The translations under genes and the position numbers were made by a program. The notes beneath the pieces were generated by a model, which was given only the letters and a program-made list of their open reading frames with translations, ran no database searches and was not told where the DNA came from. A DNA stretch of 64,000 nt from the NCBI GenBank assembly GCA_944323735.1, contig CALUTO010000001.1, positions 122,822 to 186,821 of the forward strand, read 5' to 3'. Shown here in pieces: positions 20,375 to 29,707 of this stretch. Every line of letters starts with the position of its first letter. Within the stretch, counting starts at the first letter, position 1. This DNA comes from Candidatus Gastranaerophilales bacterium. Its GTDB lineage: Bacteria > Cyanobacteriota > Vampirovibrionia > Gastranaerophilales > Gastranaerophilaceae.

Positions 20375-23300
20375 ATGAGGATTATATTTAAAAAAACAGT
20401 AATATTTTTAACAGCAGCCTTCGGGCTGCTTGTTTTATTATATTTATTTATATGTTTTGCTCTGCCTTTTATTTTGAACAAACATGATTATTCGGGTTTT
20501 ATATCCGAAACAGTGAAAAAAGAAACAGGGCTTGAACTTGTAATAAAAAATTACAGACTGAAAATTTCGCCGTCACTTGCTTTAACAATGAAAGCAGAAA
20601 ATTTAGCAATTTTTTATCCAAACAGACAGCAGATACTTGATATAGAAAATATAAAAACAGATATTTCCTTACTATCATTGCTAAAAAAAGAAATTAAAAT
20701 TACAAAAATAAAAGCAGATAAGCTTCAATTTTCAAATAAGCTTAAAACCTCCGGGAAATTTTCTATACAAGAATATTTTGAGGATATGCATACTCCGGCT
20801 GTTTTGTCATATTCACAGAAATTTCCGACCGTAAACATTGCAGAATATACAGTAAAAATAAAAGATGAAAAAACAGGACTTCATTACAAAATTACAGGCA
20901 GAGACTATAAAATGACTCAGGACATTATGAAAAAAAATATCCTGTTAAATACAAAGGGGGAAATCTATACAAAAGGCAAAAAAAATATTGACTACAAACT
21001 CAAACTCTCAATCCCGAAAGATATTTTTCTTTCTACAGAAAAAAACGGAATAGACCTCTCCGACATGTCGAAATATTCTTTCAAAGCCTCTGCTGATGCG
21101 GACTTAAAAATATATTCAAAAAACGGAAAATATAACTACACCTCTGGCAAAATAAAAATCACTGATTTTTCAATACTGATAAACGGAGCATACACACCAA
21201 AAAGCTCTGCGGATATCACTCTGAATCAGTCACTTGCTTATCTTGATGCAAAAATTTATACAGCAAAAAATGAAAATGCAGACATTAATGCAAAAATAAA
21301 GCTTACAAATCCCCAAAATATAGAATTGCACTGCAAAACTGACAGAATAAATATAGCAAACCTGAAAACATTACTTGTTCCGGTGCTTGACATAATGAAA
21401 GTAAAAAACAACCTCTCTGATTTCAAAGCCGGCGGTTTTATCAGTGCAAACTTTAATCTCAAAACCGACATGAAAAAGGTTAAATCAAACGGAAAACTTT
21501 CTATAAAAGAGGGAAGCCTTAAGCATAAACAAATTCCGCTAAATATTAACGGAATAAATGCAGAAATCGACTTTTCCAATAACAGTATAAAAATAATTAA
21601 ATCAAATCTTCTTGTAAATAACCAGCCTGTTACAGCCGACGGCACCATAAACACAAAAGCAGAAGGCAATATAAAAGTTTCGGCAAAAAATCTTGACCTG
21701 AATCATATCCTGAATGCATTTCCGGAGCTAAAACCTGACAAAAATATCTTAATAACATCAGGGAAACTTTACTTCGATGTTTTTTTAAACGGGAAATTGT
21801 CAAATCCACAGCCACGTATTAAAGCAGACATCTCTGATTTTTCCGCACAACTAAAAGATATAACTTTTTCCACTGACAGCATATCTCTTAACACTGATGT
21901 AAAAAAACAAACATACAACGGAAATTTAAAAATCAACAAACTTTCTGCAAAAAACGGATTAACATCTCTTCATTCTGATTTGATATCCGCAGTTTTTGAT
22001 GAGGACAGACTAAAAATCGCAGACACAACAGTATACGCAGGCACCGCCCCTCTTAATGTATCAGGAGAAATTAAGAACTACAAAATTTCACCGGTATTAA
22101 ATTTTCAAGCCAGAGGAACAGTAGACCCGAAACTTTTAAAATCCCTAATAAATCGAAAAGAATTTATCAAAACCGGCGGGGCAATTCCCGTTTCAATCAG
22201 CCTGAAATCAAAAAATAACACATCCTTCATATCTGTTAAAGCATTATCTGATAAAAAAAATTATATAAAGCCGGAAGCTTTTTCTTTAAAAAATACAAGC
22301 CGCTGCATTACATCTCTTGACGCAGAAATTGAAAACAAAAAAATATTTTTGAGAAATCTTTCACTGTATTCAGCAGGCGGAAATGCAGATATTGATACAA
22401 ATATTGCAAAATTACCGGAAATACTAAATATTAACGGCATAATTGAAAATAATGAATTCAAAAATTTACGGGTTTTAATTTCCCCGAAAACAGAATTACA
22501 GTTCGAATCATTACCGGCATCATCGATAAAAACCGATGGTCTGTTGGTTTTAAACGGAAATACAGAAAAACCCGAAATTTCAGGAACAATAAATTTCTAT
22601 GACCTCAACATACCTGATTACAATATTAAATTAAGCACCGGAAATGCAGACTTTAATGAAGAAACTTTTAGCACAACAATTAACGGACTAAATATAAAAA
22701 ATATGACTTTTGACACAAAAATATCTGCAGACTCTGATTTTCTGAATACAAAAAAAATTAAAAACCTGAAAATATATGCGAACCTTCTTGATATGGATGA
22801 ACTGGCAGCACTATCAAATATCATGCCCCGCAACAATTACACCCCCGGATTTGAATGCGGATTTGACATACAAACAGGAGAGATTACCTTTAACACTTTT
22901 AAAATGAACAAAATTCTTGCCTCTAATATTCACTCAAATATAACTGTAGAAAACAATGTTCTGAAACTTCATGACCTGAGTGCAGACGCATACGGAGGAA
23001 AAATTGCCGCAAAAATAGATTATAACCTGCCATATGCAACAGTAAACGCAAAATTTCAGGGCAGAAATCTTAATGCACAAACAGCCGGAAAAAGTCTTTT
23101 TCCGGTAGACCCCCAGACCACAGGTATTATGAGCTTTGATGCTGATATACAGACCTTTGGTTTTACTCCTGAACAGCACAAAAAAAATCTTAAAGGTTCG
23201 GCAGATATACTTGTAAAAAATGCAAAACTCGGGCCGCTCGGACGTTTTGAACATTTTCTTTATGCACAGAACCTGCTGTCGCAAAGACTGATATATATAA

Positions 23301-23947
23301 GTCTGAACAGCGCAAAACAGGCAATTGTACCGAGAGACACCGGCAGAGTAAACTATATGAAAGCCTCCGTCAATTTTAATAACGGCTTCATTTATATCAA
23401 TCCGGCACTTACATCAGGGCCTCAGATGAGCATGTATGTAAAAGGGATTATAAACATGATGACAAACACAGCCAATCTTGAAATTCTCGGAAAAATATCA
23501 CCGGAAGTGTCATCTTCACTCGGGTTGTTCGGACAGCGGACAATCAAAGACTTTCTCGACGAACATACTAACAGCGGGAAAAAAGCAGAAAAAATGCTTG
23601 CATTTTTCAATAAAGAACTACCTGAAGCTGATATTTCAAAAATTCCGCCGCTAACACCCCGGCTAAACAGGGAAACAAAAAATTTCAAAGTGCTTATTGA
23701 CGGAGATATTAACAGCGTAAAATCGGTTAAATCTTTTACCTGGGTAAACGGCATAACCCGTAAAAATTCAACACTCAACACTGAAATAAAAAATTCTGAA
23801 GTACAAATTAATACAAAACCACAACCGCAGCAAGAAAAAGAAGCCCTGCAAGTTAAGCCGCAAAAGACAATCGAACCGGCCGGTTTTCTTGATAATATTC
23901 CAGATACATTTGCCCCGACAAAACCTAAAATTCAGGTCGGACAATGA
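20375..23947 (+). CDS. AsmA-like inner-membrane-anchored periplasmic protein
   Basis: The 1190-residue product has one N-terminal membrane segment (about residues 8-33) and then a very long, repetitive beta-rich periplasmic body. The N-terminus matches the AsmA pattern (ETGLELVIKNYRLKISPSLA, ENLAIFYPNRQQILDIENI). A region near residues 920-1085 (PQTTGIMSFDADIQTFG, LLSQRLIYISLNSAKQ) resembles the AsmA C-terminal domain. The last 100 residues are Lys/Gln/Pro-rich. AsmA/TamB/YhdP-type proteins form hydrophobic grooves that carry phospholipid between inner and outer membranes, so it supports a diderm envelope. No Shine-Dalgarno is seen, in line with the -10 box lying just before the start. Which member of the superfamily it corresponds to is uncertain. 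Confidence 0.8.
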   Translation: MRIIFKKTVIFLTAAFGLLVLLYLFICFALPFILNKHDYSGFISETVKKETGLELVIKNYRLKISPSLALTMKAENLAIFYPNRQQILDIENIKTDISLLSLLKKEIKITKIKADKLQFSNKLKTSGKFSIQEYFEDMHTPAVLSYSQKFPTVNIAEYTVKIKDEKTGLHYKITGRDYKMTQDIMKKNILLNTKGEIYTKGKKNIDYKLKLSIPKDIFLSTEKNGIDLSDMSKYSFKASADADLKIYSKNGKYNYTSGKIKITDFSILINGAYTPKSSADITLNQSLAYLDAKIYTAKNENADINAKIKLTNPQNIELHCKTDRINIANLKTLLVPVLDIMKVKNNLSDFKAGGFISANFNLKTDMKKVKSNGKLSIKEGSLKHKQIPLNINGINAEIDFSNNSIKIIKSNLLVNNQPVTADGTINTKAEGNIKVSAKNLDLNHILNAFPELKPDKNILITSGKLYFDVFLNGKLSNPQPRIKADISDFSAQLKDITFSTDSISLNTDVKKQTYNGNLKINKLSAKNGLTSLHSDLISAVFDEDRLKIADTTVYAGTAPLNVSGEIKNYKISPVLNFQARGTVDPKLLKSLINRKEFIKTGGAIPVSISLKSKNNTSFISVKALSDKKNYIKPEAFSLKNTSRCITSLDAEIENKKIFLRNLSLYSAGGNADIDTNIAKLPEILNINGIIENNEFKNLRVLISPKTELQFESLPASSIKTDGLLVLNGNTEKPEISGTINFYDLNIPDYNIKLSTGNADFNEETFSTTINGLNIKNMTFDTKISADSDFLNTKKIKNLKIYANLLDMDELAALSNIMPRNNYTPGFECGFDIQTGEITFNTFKMNKILASNIHSNITVENNVLKLHDLSADAYGGKIAAKIDYNLPYATVNAKFQGRNLNAQTAGKSLFPVDPQTTGIMSFDADIQTFGFTPEQHKKNLKGSADILVKNAKLGPLGRFEHFLYAQNLLSQRLIYISLNSAKQAIVPRDTGRVNYMKASVNFNNGFIYINPALTSGPQMSMYVKGIINMMTNTANLEILGKISPEVSSSLGLFGQRTIKDFLDEHTNSGKKAEKMLAFFNKELPEADISKIPPLTPRLNRETKNFKVLIDGDINSVKSVKSFTWVNGITRKNSTLNTEIKNSEVQINTKPQPQQEKEALQVKPQKTIEPAGFLDNIPDTFAPTKPKIQVGQ

Positions 23948-23991
23948 CAATAAAAAGCTATAAATAAAAAAGCAGAACAGTTAAAGACAAA

Positions 23992-24198
23992 TTAAATCTG
24001 ATGATTTTTATTGTACAATCTCACAAAATTTTCAATTGAACGGTCATAACTTCTTTCACCGGCAGCAGAGAAAAAACATCCGGGCAATTCTCCGTTTTCT
24101 CTGTGATGTCTGACACACTCACAGCACAAACCTCTTCTTGTACAGCTTACATAAGTACAGCTGCATTCTGCAAGATTATCTTCTCTTTTACACTCCAT
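23992..24198 (-). CDS. Small Cys-rich DUF6485-type protein
   Basis: This 68-residue protein has eight Cys, seven of them within residues 3-41, in the pattern ECSCTYVSCTRRGLCCECV followed by RHHRENGELPGCFF. That pattern fits the DUF6485 family, a small, probably metal-binding family of unknown function. It overlaps the end of lgt by 11 bases and is the last gene of that operon, so it is cotranscribed with it. No function can be assigned from the sequence. Confidence 0.7.
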   Translation of the reverse strand: MECKREDNLAECSCTYVSCTRRGLCCECVRHHRENGELPGCFFSAAGERSYDRSIENFVRLYNKNHQI

Positions 24199-24988
24199 CC
24201 TTTTTCCTCCAATATCTGTTTAACATTATCAAAAAAAACATTCCAAGAACTATAGCAAAAACAGAAACGTATTGAGCAACAGGAACTCCGCCAATATCAA
24301 GCACGCTGTCTATTCTCAATTTTTCTATAAAAAACCTTCCGGCCGAATATAAAACTATATAGCTGAAAAAAATTGTTCCATCCGCAATTTTGGGAATTTT
24401 TCTTATAACAAAAAAGAGAATAAGAAAAACTGCAATATTCCACAAAGATTCATAAAGAAAAGTCGGATGGAAATATTCAAAATGAATGTACTCTGCAGGC
24501 CGGTATATAGTTGGTATAAAAAGCCCGAAAGGAAGTTTTGTCGGCAGCCCGAATGCCTCGCAGTTAAAATAATTTCCGAACCGCCCTACAGCCTGACCGA
24601 TTAACAAACCGTATGCAAAGACATCTGCATAACGCAAAAAAGAAATCTTATGTTTTTTTGCCAGTATAAATCCTGCAGTCACCCCGCCGATTAAAGCACC
24701 GTGAATAGACAATCCGCCCCGCCATACCGCAGCTATTTCCGATATATGATTTGCATAATATTGAAAATCCATAAGTACATAATATACCCTTGCTCCTAAA
24801 ATTGCAGACACAATAACAACCGGCAGAATGTCCAGTATAATTTCCGTATCAACATCTTTATAATAACGTTTTGCTGTTTTATAAACAACAAAAATACCCG
24901 CAAGAATTGCAAAAAACATTATTATTCCGTAATAATGAACATCAAACTGACCGATAGAAAAAGCAATGGAGGAATGCGGAGACCTCAT
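24188..24988 (-). CDS. lgt: Prolipoprotein diacylglyceryl transferase
   Basis: This 266-residue membrane protein carries the Lgt signatures: the GGLSIHGALIGG segment, the Lgt signature GRFGNYFNCEAFG and a downstream HPTFLYESLWN. About seven hydrophobic segments fit the family. Lgt moves a diacylglyceryl group from phosphatidylglycerol to the lipobox Cys of prolipoproteins, the first step of lipoprotein maturation. Its start codon is directly next to the stop of the upstream gene (24989), which itself encodes a likely lipoprotein. The length is typical (about 260-290). Confidence 0.95.
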   Translation of the reverse strand: MRSPHSSIAFSIGQFDVHYYGIIMFFAILAGIFVVYKTAKRYYKDVDTEIILDILPVVIVSAILGARVYYVLMDFQYYANHISEIAAVWRGGLSIHGALIGGVTAGFILAKKHKISFLRYADVFAYGLLIGQAVGRFGNYFNCEAFGLPTKLPFGLFIPTIYRPAEYIHFEYFHPTFLYESLWNIAVFLILFFVIRKIPKIADGTIFFSYIVLYSAGRFFIEKLRIDSVLDIGGVPVAQYVSVFAIVLGMFFLIMLNRYWRKKDGV

Positions 24989-25606
24989 TTACCGCTCCAT
25001 AGAAACATCATCCGGAGAGTATTTCTTCAGTTCGTCATTTAGTGTGCTTATATGATTTTCAATTTTTGCCTTATCTTCAGCATCCGGCTTTTTTAACAAA
25101 TATGAATTATAGTTTTCGATTGAGGCATTCAGTGCATCGGCGATTTTTTTCATATCCTCCGTGCTTAATTCTTTAGACTCCTCTGAAGGCTCCGACGCTT
25201 CTGAAATATCTTCAGGTTCATCTGCAGAAGTCTCCTGCCGGTCTTCTTCATCAGGCTGCTGTTCTTTGTTAATCATTTCAAATGCTTTTTCTTCCTGTGC
25301 AACCGCAAGCGAATAATAAGCATCTGCAAAATCAGGCTTAAGTTTTATTGCATTAAGAAGAGATTTTTCTGCCTCTTCATATTGTTTTGCAGATATCAGA
25401 GCGACTCCGAGATTATAATGTGTTTCAAAAACATTTGTGTCAAGGTCAATGCTCGAACGTAAACGGCATATAGCTTTTTCTATTTCACCGGCTTCCATGT
25501 ATTCTTTAGCTTTTGAGTTTAACTCCTGTACTGCCAGATTGTTAATACATGCGGTACTGATAACAGATACAAATAAAACCGTAATTAAAAGAATAATTTT
25601 TTTCAT
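24989..25606 (-). CDS. TPR-repeat lipoprotein
   Basis: The 205-residue product has a lipoprotein signal (MKKIILLITVLFVSVISTAC, lipobox STAC with Cys20). Two or three TPR units follow at about residues 28-110 (AKEYMEAGEIEKAICRLRSS, HYNLGVALISAKQYEEAEKS, AYYSLAVAQEEKAF). An acidic Glu/Ser-rich linker comes next (about 118-150), then a C-terminal helical segment. TPRs mediate protein-protein contacts; the partner is unknown. It heads the operon with lgt, whose enzyme would lipidate it. The intergenic region to 25743 separates it from the divergent zinc-finger gene. Confidence 0.75.
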   Translation of the reverse strand: MKKIILLITVLFVSVISTACINNLAVQELNSKAKEYMEAGEIEKAICRLRSSIDLDTNVFETHYNLGVALISAKQYEEAEKSLLNAIKLKPDFADAYYSLAVAQEEKAFEMINKEQQPDEEDRQETSADEPEDISEASEPSEESKELSTEDMKKIADALNASIENYNSYLLKKPDAEDKAKIENHISTLNDELKKYSPDDVSMER

Positions 25607-25685
25607 ATTATTTATTACTTTTTACTGTCTACTAATTCACTTAACATTTCCGAATATTTTAACATAATAATCAAAATAAAAATAT

Positions 25686-25714
25686 TTGGCAACCTGGTTA
25701 AAATAAGATACAAT
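25686..25714 (+). promoter_or_regulatory. Promoter of the zinc-finger/ruvX operon
   Basis: TTGGCA (25686-25691), 17-base spacer, TACAAT (25709-25714). Transcription should start near 25721, about 23 bases before the ATG at 25744. Confidence 0.65.
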
Positions 25715-25743
25715 AAATGAAGTAGTTTAATAGGTTAAACAAT

Positions 25744-26031
25744 ATGTCGAACAATGATGAAGAAAAAGTTGTCTCTTTACAAAGACAAAAAAAGCATAAA
25801 GACGAACACAAAAATGAACAAAGAGCAGGAAACGGACATTCAATAAATGAACCTGTATATTGCAGCTTTTGCGGCCGTCCGAACACACAGGTTGTAAAAA
25901 TGGTAAAAGGCCCCGGTGTAAGCATTTGTTCCGAATGCACGATGATTGCTGTTCAATATCTCATTCTTGAGGACAAAATGCCGACAGGAGAGGCCCAGAA
26001 AATTCTCGATGCGTTCTGGAGAAAAGTCTAA
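25744..26031 (+). CDS. Stand-alone ClpX-type zinc-finger protein
   Basis: This 95-residue protein has a polar, Lys/Glu-rich head (residues 1-36) and then a C4 zinc finger like the ClpX N-terminal domain: YCSFCGRPNTQVVKMVKGPG followed by SICSEC (Cys residues near 40, 43, 60 and 63). It has no AAA+ ATPase part. In ClpX this domain dimerises and binds adaptors and substrates. A stand-alone copy could act as an adaptor or competitor for ClpXP, but that is inference. It is first in an operon with the HEAT-like gene, ruvX and the DUF1292 gene. Confidence 0.8.
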   Translation: MSNNDEEKVVSLQRQKKHKDEHKNEQRAGNGHSINEPVYCSFCGRPNTQVVKMVKGPGVSICSECTMIAVQYLILEDKMPTGEAQKILDAFWRKV

Positions 26032-26035
26032 GCCT

Positions 26036-27661
26036 ATGCCGGAAAACAAACTGCAAATCAGAGCTAAACTGCTCTCTGCCATAGCCGATTTACAGATATG
26101 CTCGCAGGAAAATCGCAGCATACCTGCAAAAATTGTTAACGAATTAAAAGAAATAAAAGACAAAAAATCAATACTTGAAATACTTTTAAAAGAATTAATA
26201 AAAGATACGTCTGAAACAAAACTTATTATTCTCACGTTTCTTCTGCAGGAGCTTATTGAAAAAGAAGATATAGAAACAGCAATCATAAATGAACTTGTAA
26301 ACCCGAAAATTTCAGACGCAATAAAAACAAAACTCGTAAACATACTGCGCTCAATCGGCAGACACGTAAATTATGAAGAGTACACTACTTTTTTTGAAAA
26401 TCCTGATGAAATTATTGATGCGGACACTTCTGTTCTGCTAAACAAAGCTATTGCTAATCCGGCAGCCCAGATAGATTTTTTAGACTTTCTTAACGCACTG
26501 CCCGAACAGGAGCAGGAAATGCTTCTTTCTTCACTAAACGAGGACTATGACGGAGACAATATAGCGAATATACTCTCACCGGTAATACTTTCAAAACCAT
26601 ACTCCAATATGGCACGCAGCGCAGTCAAATACCTCGGAGACTCAAAATCCAAACTTGCTGTTCCTGTATTACACTGGGTTCTTGATAATATTGACGATGA
26701 AGAAATAAAATCAGCCGCACAAAAAAGTCTAAATCTCCTAAAAATAGCCGGATTTTCAAAAGATGAGACTCCTGAATTTTACAGGGAAATTTTATCAGGT
26801 TATCCGGTAAATAAATGTTTCGCTAATCTTCCGGACGGGCATGGAAATGTTGGAATTATTTTTTCAAGAAGAACTCCCGAAAAACTCCTGCACATGTTTG
26901 CGGTAGTGCTCAACGATACAGATGGCATAGTAGAATGCTTCGGCTTCAGTGATATAACAGACAGCGAGTTTATTAGAATAGTTAAAAAGTTTTTTGAATA
27001 TGATATTGTCGTAGAAGTTTCGGCAGAATTTTGCAAATATTTGACAGAAAACGCAGAAAAATTAACACGATTAAACTACAATGATATTTCCTACGAATAT
27101 ATTGCGTGGAAAACACTATTAAAAGACATTAGTTCTAATATAACAGACCTTTCTGCAGGACTAAAAAACACGGAATTATCGGTTGAAGCACTTGATTTAT
27201 TATACAATGCAGGATACTTCAAGAACTGGTTTTTTGAAAAAGACGACAGCGAAGAGTACAAAAATTTCATAGAGAGCATAGAAAAAACAGAAGGTGATGA
27301 TTTTTACAACAATCTTTTAACATTAATAAACAAAGATTTTAATAACATATTTAATCCGGTTGAAATAAAAAGAATTAACAACAGGCTGCTTGTCAGCGCA
27401 TATCTGCTAAAAAACTCAAACAAAGAAAATATAGCAAATATTGTCTACTCTCTCGCAGATCCCTCAGACTACAAACATATCTTCCTTGACAATATGCTCA
27501 AAAAAAGTATATATGAATACTTTCTAAACGAAAAGCAAAGATACTTTGATATGAAAAAATCCCGATCCATATTTACAAGAAAACAAAACAACAACATTGA
27601 TATAAAATTTATAGAAAACGCAATTCTGGAAATAGAAAAACACTGGGTGACAAATGAATAA
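26036..27661 (+). CDS. HEAT-repeat-like protein of unknown function
   Basis: I start this at ATG 26036 (MPENKLQIRAKLL), 4 bases after the zinc-finger gene's stop, because the earlier in-frame ATG at 25946 would overlap that gene by 86 bases. The 541-residue product is soluble and almost all helical. Residues 1-240 look like HEAT/ARM-type pairs (SETKLIILTFLLQELIEKED, KSKLAVPVLHWVLDNIDDEE, SAAQKSLNLLKIAG). The middle part (PDGHGNVGIIFSRRTPEKL) and the C-terminal half match nothing I recognise. It overlaps ruvX by 8 bases, so the two are translationally coupled. Confidence 0.7.
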   Translation: MPENKLQIRAKLLSAIADLQICSQENRSIPAKIVNELKEIKDKKSILEILLKELIKDTSETKLIILTFLLQELIEKEDIETAIINELVNPKISDAIKTKLVNILRSIGRHVNYEEYTTFFENPDEIIDADTSVLLNKAIANPAAQIDFLDFLNALPEQEQEMLLSSLNEDYDGDNIANILSPVILSKPYSNMARSAVKYLGDSKSKLAVPVLHWVLDNIDDEEIKSAAQKSLNLLKIAGFSKDETPEFYREILSGYPVNKCFANLPDGHGNVGIIFSRRTPEKLLHMFAVVLNDTDGIVECFGFSDITDSEFIRIVKKFFEYDIVVEVSAEFCKYLTENAEKLTRLNYNDISYEYIAWKTLLKDISSNITDLSAGLKNTELSVEALDLLYNAGYFKNWFFEKDDSEEYKNFIESIEKTEGDDFYNNLLTLINKDFNNIFNPVEIKRINNRLLVSAYLLKNSNKENIANIVYSLADPSDYKHIFLDNMLKKSIYEYFLNEKQRYFDMKKSRSIFTRKQNNNIDIKFIENAILEIEKHWVTNE

Positions 27662-28067
27662 AATAATGGGGCTTGATGTAGGAAAAAAAAGAATAGGGAT
27701 AGCCCTTAGCGACCCGCTGGGATTAACGGCACAGCCCTGTGAAACCATACACAGACATCCTGAGGCGGAAGCCATACTAAAAATAAAAAAGATATGTTCG
27801 GAAAACAGTGTACAAACAATAGTAATAGGACTTCCAAAACACATGAACGGAACAATCGGAGAACAGGCAGAGGATTGCATGCAATTTTCAAATTTGCTAA
27901 AATCTGATTTTGAAATCGTATTTGAAGATGAAAGGCTTACAAGCCGTCAGGCAGAAAATATACTGGCATTACAAGGAAAAAAATACACAAAAGATAAAGG
28001 GCTTGTGGATTTAAAAAGTGCCTGTATAATATTACAACAGTATTTGGACAGAAACAGCCGCAAATAG
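27654..28067 (+). CDS. ruvX: RuvX/YqgF family putative pre-16S rRNA nuclease
   Basis: This 137-residue RNase H-fold protein has the family motifs: IMGLDVGKKRIGIALSDPLG with Asp8, VIGLPKHMNG, VFEDERLTSRQAE with the conserved Glu, and DLKSACIILQQYLD near the end. It belongs to the family of E. coli YqgF, which acts in 5'-end maturation of 16S rRNA and was earlier described as a putative Holliday-junction resolvase. The length is normal. It is coupled to the upstream HEAT-like gene and followed 14 bases later by a DUF1292 gene, a recurrent bacterial gene order. Confidence 0.93.
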   Translation: MNKIMGLDVGKKRIGIALSDPLGLTAQPCETIHRHPEAEAILKIKKICSENSVQTIVIGLPKHMNGTIGEQAEDCMQFSNLLKSDFEIVFEDERLTSRQAENILALQGKKYTKDKGLVDLKSACIILQQYLDRNSRK

Positions 28068-28081
28068 AAAGCAGGTAAAAT

Positions 28082-28390
28082 ATGACTAATCACGAAGATA
28101 TGGAAGAACAGCTGATAGAAACCATTGACGAGGACGGAAACGTAATCAATTTTGAACTAATTGATATTGTTCAGGTAGAAGATGATGACTCTATCAAAGA
28201 CAATGAATACGCACTTCTTCTCCCTGTTGATGAAAATGGTGACAGTGATGAAGAAAAAGAAGTCGTTCTTATGAAACTTATAAAAGATGGCGAGGAATAC
28301 TTATTTGAAGCAATTGAAGATGATGAAGAATTTGACAAAGTCGTTGAATACATAAACCTGCTTCAGTCAAATGATAACGATGAAGAATAA
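28082..28390 (+). CDS. DUF1292 family acidic protein
   Basis: This 102-residue, very acidic protein has the DUF1292 (YrzB-like) pattern: TIDEDGNVINFELIDIVQVE, then EYALLLPVDENG, KEVVLMKLIKDGEEYLFEAI and a final helix. The molecular role of the family is unknown. Its position directly after ruvX, with an AAAGCAGG-type ribosome-binding site, and before a terminator makes it the last gene of the operon. Confidence 0.85.
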   Translation: MTNHEDMEEQLIETIDEDGNVINFELIDIVQVEDDDSIKDNEYALLLPVDENGDSDEEKEVVLMKLIKDGEEYLFEAIEDDEEFDKVVEYINLLQSNDNDEE

Positions 28391-28398
28391 ACAGCAGA

Positions 28399-28430
28399 AA
28401 AACCACCGCTTCTAAACGGTGGTTTTGTTT
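28399..28430. terminator. Rho-independent terminator between convergent operons
   Basis: Ten-base stem: AAAACCACCG (28399-28408) pairs with CGGTGGTTTT (28417-28426) around an 8-base loop, followed by GTTT on the plus strand. The A-run on the 5' side would serve as a T-run on the minus strand, so it can end both operons. Confidence 0.85.
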
Positions 28431-28483
28431 AATAAAACACCATCCCGGCTCTTTTAAAACACAAAAATGCCCTGTTAATAAAA

Positions 28484-29707
28484 TTACACTTTTTTAAAAA
28501 TCAGAGATGTATTTATTCCGCCAAAAGCAAAATTGTTAGACATAACTATATCAGTGTTTATTTCTCTGGCTTCACCACTAATATAATCGAGTTTTGCACA
28601 GTTTTCATCTATATTGTGCAGATTAAGAGTCGGTGCATACCGGTTATTCTGCATCATTTTAACGGATAATATTGCCTCAATTGCGCCGCAGGCTCCCAGT
28701 GTATGTCCTGTATAGCTTTTTATAGAACTTATAGGCACATTCCTTTTAAATATATCATAAGTAGCGAGACTCTCCGCAATATCACCGTGCTGAGTCGCTG
28801 TACCGTGTGCGTTAACATAACCGATTTCATCAGGAGAGATACCTGCATCTTTCAGTGCAAGTGCAAGAGCAGAGCCCATTGTTTCATGATTTGGATTGGT
28901 GATATGAGTTCCGTCTGTAGATGTGCCGAAACCGATTATTTCCGCATAAATTTTTGCATTGCGTTTTTTCGCATGCCCGTATTCTTCAAGTATAAGCGTA
29001 CCCGCCCCCTCGCCGAGCACCAGCCCGTCTCTGTCTCTGTCAAACGGAGCCGGAGTAAGTTCCGGTGTGTCATTTTTAAGACTTGTTGCATAAAGTGTGT
29101 CAAAAATGGCAATATGCGATGGATGAAGCTCATCTGCACCGCCTGCTATCATAACTGTCTGATACCCGTTTTTTATAGCCTCATACGCATATCCAATTCC
29201 CATAGAACCTGAGGTGCAGGCCGTAGAAGTCGGAATAAGCCTGCCTTTGGTTTTAAAATAAAGGGAGATATTGACAGTCGTAGTCTGGGGCATCATTTTT
29301 ATGTAGGAGCCGGAATTTACACAGCGGACTTTCTTTTCCACCTGCATGGTGTAAAAATCAATTATAGACTCTAAAGACCCTGAAGAAGAGCCGTAGCTTA
29401 CGCCGGTTTCTCCGTTTGAAATTACATCATCTCCGAGAAGCCCAGCATCCTTCAGGGCTTCTTCAGTGACAGCAGTACTCATCAATGCGACTCTGCCCAT
29501 AGTTCTTGTGATTTTTCTGTTAAAATGAGAAGGTGTCACAAAATCACGAACAGGAGCGGCAAGACGGGTGTTCATATTCTCAAACTCATCCAGCTCTTCC
29601 CATTTTTCAACGCAGTTTTTATATTTATAGAGATTTTCAAATGCTCCGTCTACACTGCAGCCAAGCGGACTTGCCAGTGCCATGCCGGTTACGACTACTC
29701 TTTTCAC
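28484..29707 (-). CDS. apeR: Aryl-polyene beta-ketoacyl-ACP synthase (ApeR-like)
   Basis: This 407-residue FabF-type ketosynthase has an intact Cys-His-His triad: Cys164 in STACTSG, His301 in VNAHGTAT and His335 in SYTGHTLGACG. It condenses malonyl-ACP units with an acyl chain. In characterised aryl-polyene systems the extra ketosynthase ApeR accompanies the ApeO/ApeC pair. It is last in the minus-strand arm and overlaps the reductase gene by 4 bases. The symbol rests on gene order (O-P-Q-R) and family; the sequence alone only supports a type II KS. Confidence 0.8.
   Translation of the reverse strand: MKRVVVTGMALASPLGCSVDGAFENLYKYKNCVEKWEELDEFENMNTRLAAPVRDFVTPSHFNRKITRTMGRVALMSTAVTEEALKDAGLLGDDVISNGETGVSYGSSSGSLESIIDFYTMQVEKKVRCVNSGSYIKMMPQTTTVNISLYFKTKGRLIPTSTACTSGSMGIGYAYEAIKNGYQTVMIAGGADELHPSHIAIFDTLYATSLKNDTPELTPAPFDRDRDGLVLGEGAGTLILEEYGHAKKRNAKIYAEIIGFGTSTDGTHITNPNHETMGSALALALKDAGISPDEIGYVNAHGTATQHGDIAESLATYDIFKRNVPISSIKSYTGHTLGACGAIEAILSVKMMQNNRYAPTLNLHNIDENCAKLDYISGEAREINTDIVMSNNFAFGGINTSLIFKKV

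Noticed and set aside
25946..26035. Earlier start for the HEAT-like gene
   Set aside because: It would overlap the zinc-finger gene by 86 bases in another frame; ATG 26036 lies just after that gene's stop.
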